24,274 nucleotides of DNA. Source: a virus. The notes beneath the pieces were generated by a model, which was not told where the DNA came from, did no database searches, and saw nothing but the letters and a program-made list of their open reading frames with translations. Shown here one piece after another: positions 22,342 through 24,274 of the stretch (positions within the stretch are counted from its first letter, which is position 1; each line of letters opens with the position of its first letter). The stretch is from positions 1 to 24,274 of the IMG/VR virus record IMGVR_UViG_3300008120_000508; one strand, 5' to 3'. A program made the translations under genes and the position numbers.

Positions 22342-23073
22342 TTAATCGTACCTTTTTAATATTTCACTGATTATTGGATTTCTAACAATATCTTTAGTAT
22401 CGAACTCAAAAATCCCAACGTTTTTAATATCGTGCAATTTAACTTTTGCATCGTATAAACCCGTCTTGGTTTTGTCTTTAAACTTATCAGATTGTTCTAA
22501 ATCACCTGATATAAAAAATTTAGAGTTAAAACCGATACGTGTTAAAAGAAGTTTCATTTGTGCGGGAGTAGTATTCTGTGCCTCCTCAAAAACAAGAATC
22601 GTATTATCAACATTCCAACCTCTCATATACGCAAGAGCGGCAATTTCGATAAAACCTTCTTCTTTTAATTTTTCTCGAGCTTCTTTTCCAATTATCTTAT
22701 TTAAAAGATAGTATGATGGATAGATATATGGGTCAAGTTTTTCTTCCAAACCACCGGGTAAAGAACCAAGTTTTTCTTCAGCTTCAACCGCAGGACGTAC
22801 AATAATAATTTTTTCAAATTTATTGTTATCATCCCATAACAAATCAATTGCGCGTTTCATCGCAATGTACGATTTACCAACACCGGCAGGACCGAAGCAA
22901 AGAGTAATTTCGTTATCCCCTAAAATTCTCCAATATTCTTCTTGATTTTTAGTTAAGAATTTTTCTTTGGGTTGTTTGATTATTTGTCTGATTCTATCCT
23001 TCTTATTCACTCTTTTATCCTCAACAAAAGACGTTGTCTTTGTTACTCCCGACTTAGATGCTGCTCGTTTCAA
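22342..23073 (-). CDS. phoH: PhoH-like P-loop ATPase
   Basis: This 243-aa protein has the full PhoH signature: Walker A CFGPAGVGKS at 59-68, the diagnostic VRPAVEAEEKLGSLPGGLEEK at 92-112, Walker B ILVFEEAQN at 159-167, the QMKLLLTRIG sensor helix and the ISGDLEQSD motif at 188-196. PhoH proteins are related to the ATPase half of RNA helicases and are very common in environmental phages; their role in infection is not settled. The start is TTG at 23073, the first codon after an in-frame TAA, because no ATG lies before the P-loop. The octamer reads TATAAATA here on the coding strand, 1 nt before the TTG, the reverse of the other sites. Confidence 0.93.
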   Translation of the reverse strand: MKRAASKSGVTKTTSFVEDKRVNKKDRIRQIIKQPKEKFLTKNQEEYWRILGDNEITLCFGPAGVGKSYIAMKRAIDLLWDDNNKFEKIIIVRPAVEAEEKLGSLPGGLEEKLDPYIYPSYYLLNKIIGKEAREKLKEEGFIEIAALAYMRGWNVDNTILVFEEAQNTTPAQMKLLLTRIGFNSKFFISGDLEQSDKFKDKTKTGLYDAKVKLHDIKNVGIFEFDTKDIVRNPIISEILKRYD

Positions 23074-23095
23074 TTATTTATATTTTAAAATTAAA

Positions 23096-23683
23096 TTATG
23101 TTCCGGTAGAACCAAAACCACCCTCTCCTCTTTCTGTAGATGAAAGTTCTTCTGACTCAACAAACTTTATTGTTGGGTATGGTAAAATAATAATTTGACC
23201 AACCCTATCCCCGACCTCATAGTATCGGGGGATTACTTCTTTCGTTTTTCTAAACTTGAGCATAATCTCACCACGATACCCTGAATCAATTACTCCGACA
23301 TGATTAGTTAGATACAAATCCTTTTTAGAATTTGAACTTCGAGGAAAAACTAAACCAACATATCCGTTTGGTATTTCCATGGACAAACCTGTACCATATA
23401 CCACATTGGTGTCTCCATCATAATCGATACTTACTGCGGTTAAGTCCATTCCCGCATCTCCTGATTTAGAATACGAAGGAATTACCGCATTTGGATTTAG
23501 TTTTTTAATCTTAATATCAAGGGTATTGTGTTTAGCCATTGTATTCATTTGAATATCATTATCCAATGCCGACAACACTTTGTTTAAATCCCCGATAACA
23601 GAAAAATCACCATCTTCTGATTGAAGTGATTTTTCAATGTCTTGTAATTTACTCAGATAATCTTCGATATCTTTTTTATTCAT
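23096..23683 (-). CDS. dut: dUTPase (deoxyuridine triphosphatase) with extra N-terminal segment
   Basis: This enzyme hydrolyses dUTP to dUMP, keeping uracil out of DNA. All five trimeric dUTPase motifs are present: DAGMDLTA (76-83), FPRSSNSKK (113-121), NHVGVIDSGYRGEI (127-140, with the catalytic Asp133 and pocket Tyr136), GDRVGQIIILP (158-168) and ERGEGGFGSTG (184-194). The enzyme domain begins near Met49; the first 48 residues form an acidic helical extension (IEDYLSKLQDIEKSLQSEDG) not found in usual dUTPases. The long form is favoured because its ATG lies 5 nt after the upstream stop. Product dUMP joins that made by the dCMP deaminase encoded at 11482. Confidence 0.95.
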   Translation of the reverse strand: MNKKDIEDYLSKLQDIEKSLQSEDGDFSVIGDLNKVLSALDNDIQMNTMAKHNTLDIKIKKLNPNAVIPSYSKSGDAGMDLTAVSIDYDGDTNVVYGTGLSMEIPNGYVGLVFPRSSNSKKDLYLTNHVGVIDSGYRGEIMLKFRKTKEVIPRYYEVGDRVGQIIILPYPTIKFVESEELSSTERGEGGFGSTGT

Positions 23684-23688
23684 TTGGT

Positions 23689-23901
23689 TTAACCTTTTTT
23701 ACTTTCCAACCATTTATCTAATTTCTTGATTCTTTCTTTCAAGTCATTATCTGCCGGTCTTAAACAAGATTCAACAAACACATCGGTAATTCTTTGTAAC
23801 TCCTCTACGGTGATTTTAACACCGATGGAACTTACATATTCCAATGCTAACTTACTTTGAGATTGTCTAAGGATTTGGATGTCTTTGCTGTGAAATTCCA
23901 T
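23689..23901 (-). CDS. Unknown 70-aa helical protein
   Basis: The small frame starts at an ATG 14 nt after the upstream stop and ends 5 nt before the dUTPase ATG. It is helical and charged, with a polar N-terminal helix (SKDIQILRQSQSKLALEYVSS), a middle segment (TVEELQRITDVFVESCLRP) and a Lys-rich C-terminus (KERIKKLDKWLESKKG). No known motif is recognised. Tight packing with dut suggests co-transcription with early or middle metabolic genes. Confidence 0.68.
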   Translation of the reverse strand: MEFHSKDIQILRQSQSKLALEYVSSIGVKITVEELQRITDVFVESCLRPADNDLKERIKKLDKWLESKKG

Positions 23902-23915
23902 AGTTGTGTATTTGA

Positions 23916-24146
23916 TTATTGATAATATTCGGGTGTGTTGTTTTTGTCAATGATACATTCAATTGCCATTTTAGCGATTGCTAAACTTTCACTTGAACGC
24001 ATATCTCCTGCTCTGTATTTTGAAACAACAATTGTTGCCTCTTCTACTGATTCTGCTTCAACAATGTATTTCACTTTTTGAAGTCTTGGGTTTCCGTTGC
24101 GGTCGAGTTGCTCCAACTCGTAACCTACTGTTACTAAATAATGCAT
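23916..24146 (-). CDS. Unknown 76-aa protein, possibly DUF4494-related
   Basis: The frame starts at an ATG at 24144-24146 and has a clear alpha/beta pattern: MHYLVTVGYELEQL, then LQKVKYIVEAESVEEATIVVSKYR. The layout (two strands, a charged turn, then VEA.S..EA and a helix) recalls DUF4494-type phage and Bacteroidota proteins, but I am not certain and give no symbol. The rest of the chain is a second helix (AIAKMAIECII) and a polar tail. It is separated by 13 nt from the partial gene upstream and 14 nt from the one downstream, so it belongs to the same operon. Confidence 0.7.
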   Translation of the reverse strand: MHYLVTVGYELEQLDRNGNPRLQKVKYIVEAESVEEATIVVSKYRAGDMRSSESLAIAKMAIECIIDKNNTPEYYQ

Positions 24147-24159
24147 GGTTTTTTGGGTT

Positions 24160-24274
24160 TTAAATTATTGATTTGAAAAATTGTGTTCTGTTATTACAAA
24201 CATTCGGAAGAGAGTATTTGTCCTTTACGGTTTCATAAAGTTTATTACCCAAATCTTCAATCATATTTGGATTG
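24160..24274 (-). CDS. 3' end of an unknown gene, cut by the window edge
   Basis: A - strand frame is open from the right edge of the window to a TAA at 24160-24162, with 37 visible residues including IEDLGNKLYETVKDKYSLPN. It may start inside the window at the ATG 24262-24264 or continue beyond it. The charged helical character and the 13-nt gap to the next gene fit the surrounding operon, but it is short and unrecognised. No promoter-like element lies between it and the 76-aa gene. Confidence 0.5.
   Translation of the reverse strand, partial: NPNMIEDLGNKLYETVKDKYSLPNVCNNRTQFFKSII

Overview
The window looks like part of the genome of a T4-like (Tevenvirinae-type) tailed phage whose host is most likely a member of the Bacteroidota. 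The phage assignment rests on a recognisable T4 head cassette: large terminase (gp17), portal (gp20), prohead protease (gp21), core scaffold (gp22) and major capsid protein (gp23), plus a gp55-type late sigma factor, PhoH, dUTPase and dCMP deaminase. The host assignment is an inference. One gene is preceded by a textbook Bacteroidota promoter (TTTG, 17 nt, TATATTTG). Almost no gene has a Shine-Dalgarno sequence. DNA is AT-rich, genes are packed with 1-8 nt overlaps, and no tRNA, CRISPR array, insertion sequence or rRNA was seen.

Layout, left to right. Bases 1-11055 run mostly on the + strand: two proteins of unknown function and a 445-aa probable structural protein, a terminator, then terminase, portal, an unknown protein in the prohead-core position, an unknown 141-aa protein, protease, scaffold and major capsid protein, closed by a strong terminator at 11076-11102. 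A lone ribosomal protein bS21 gene sits inside this run on the opposite strand (6589-6780). Bases 11105-11925 hold a short + strand operon with a host-type promoter (a SAP-like protein of unknown function and dCMP deaminase). From 11888 to the right end everything is on the - strand. Read in its direction of transcription this arm holds a partial gene, two small unknown proteins, dUTPase, PhoH, a broken HAD-like gene, a small unknown protein, two glycosyltransferases, the gp55-like sigma factor, and then a virion module. The virion module has several unknown structural proteins, a gp5-like OB-fold baseplate protein, a fibre-like protein, two proteins with Cys/Trp-rich modules, and a cupin.

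How it may work together: dCMP deaminase and dUTPase supply dTTP precursors and keep uracil out of the DNA. The gp55-like sigma would switch transcription to virion genes. The octamer TATTTATA occurs in the coding sense just upstream of at least six virion genes on both strands, often only 3-4 nt before the ATG, and is the best candidate for the late signal. The virus-encoded bS21 could tune host ribosomes late in infection. The most interesting points are the TATTTATA/late-sigma system with apparently leaderless or nearly leaderless late mRNAs, the phage bS21 together with a single strong Shine-Dalgarno at a glycosyltransferase gene, and two genes that appear split by a -1 frame change.
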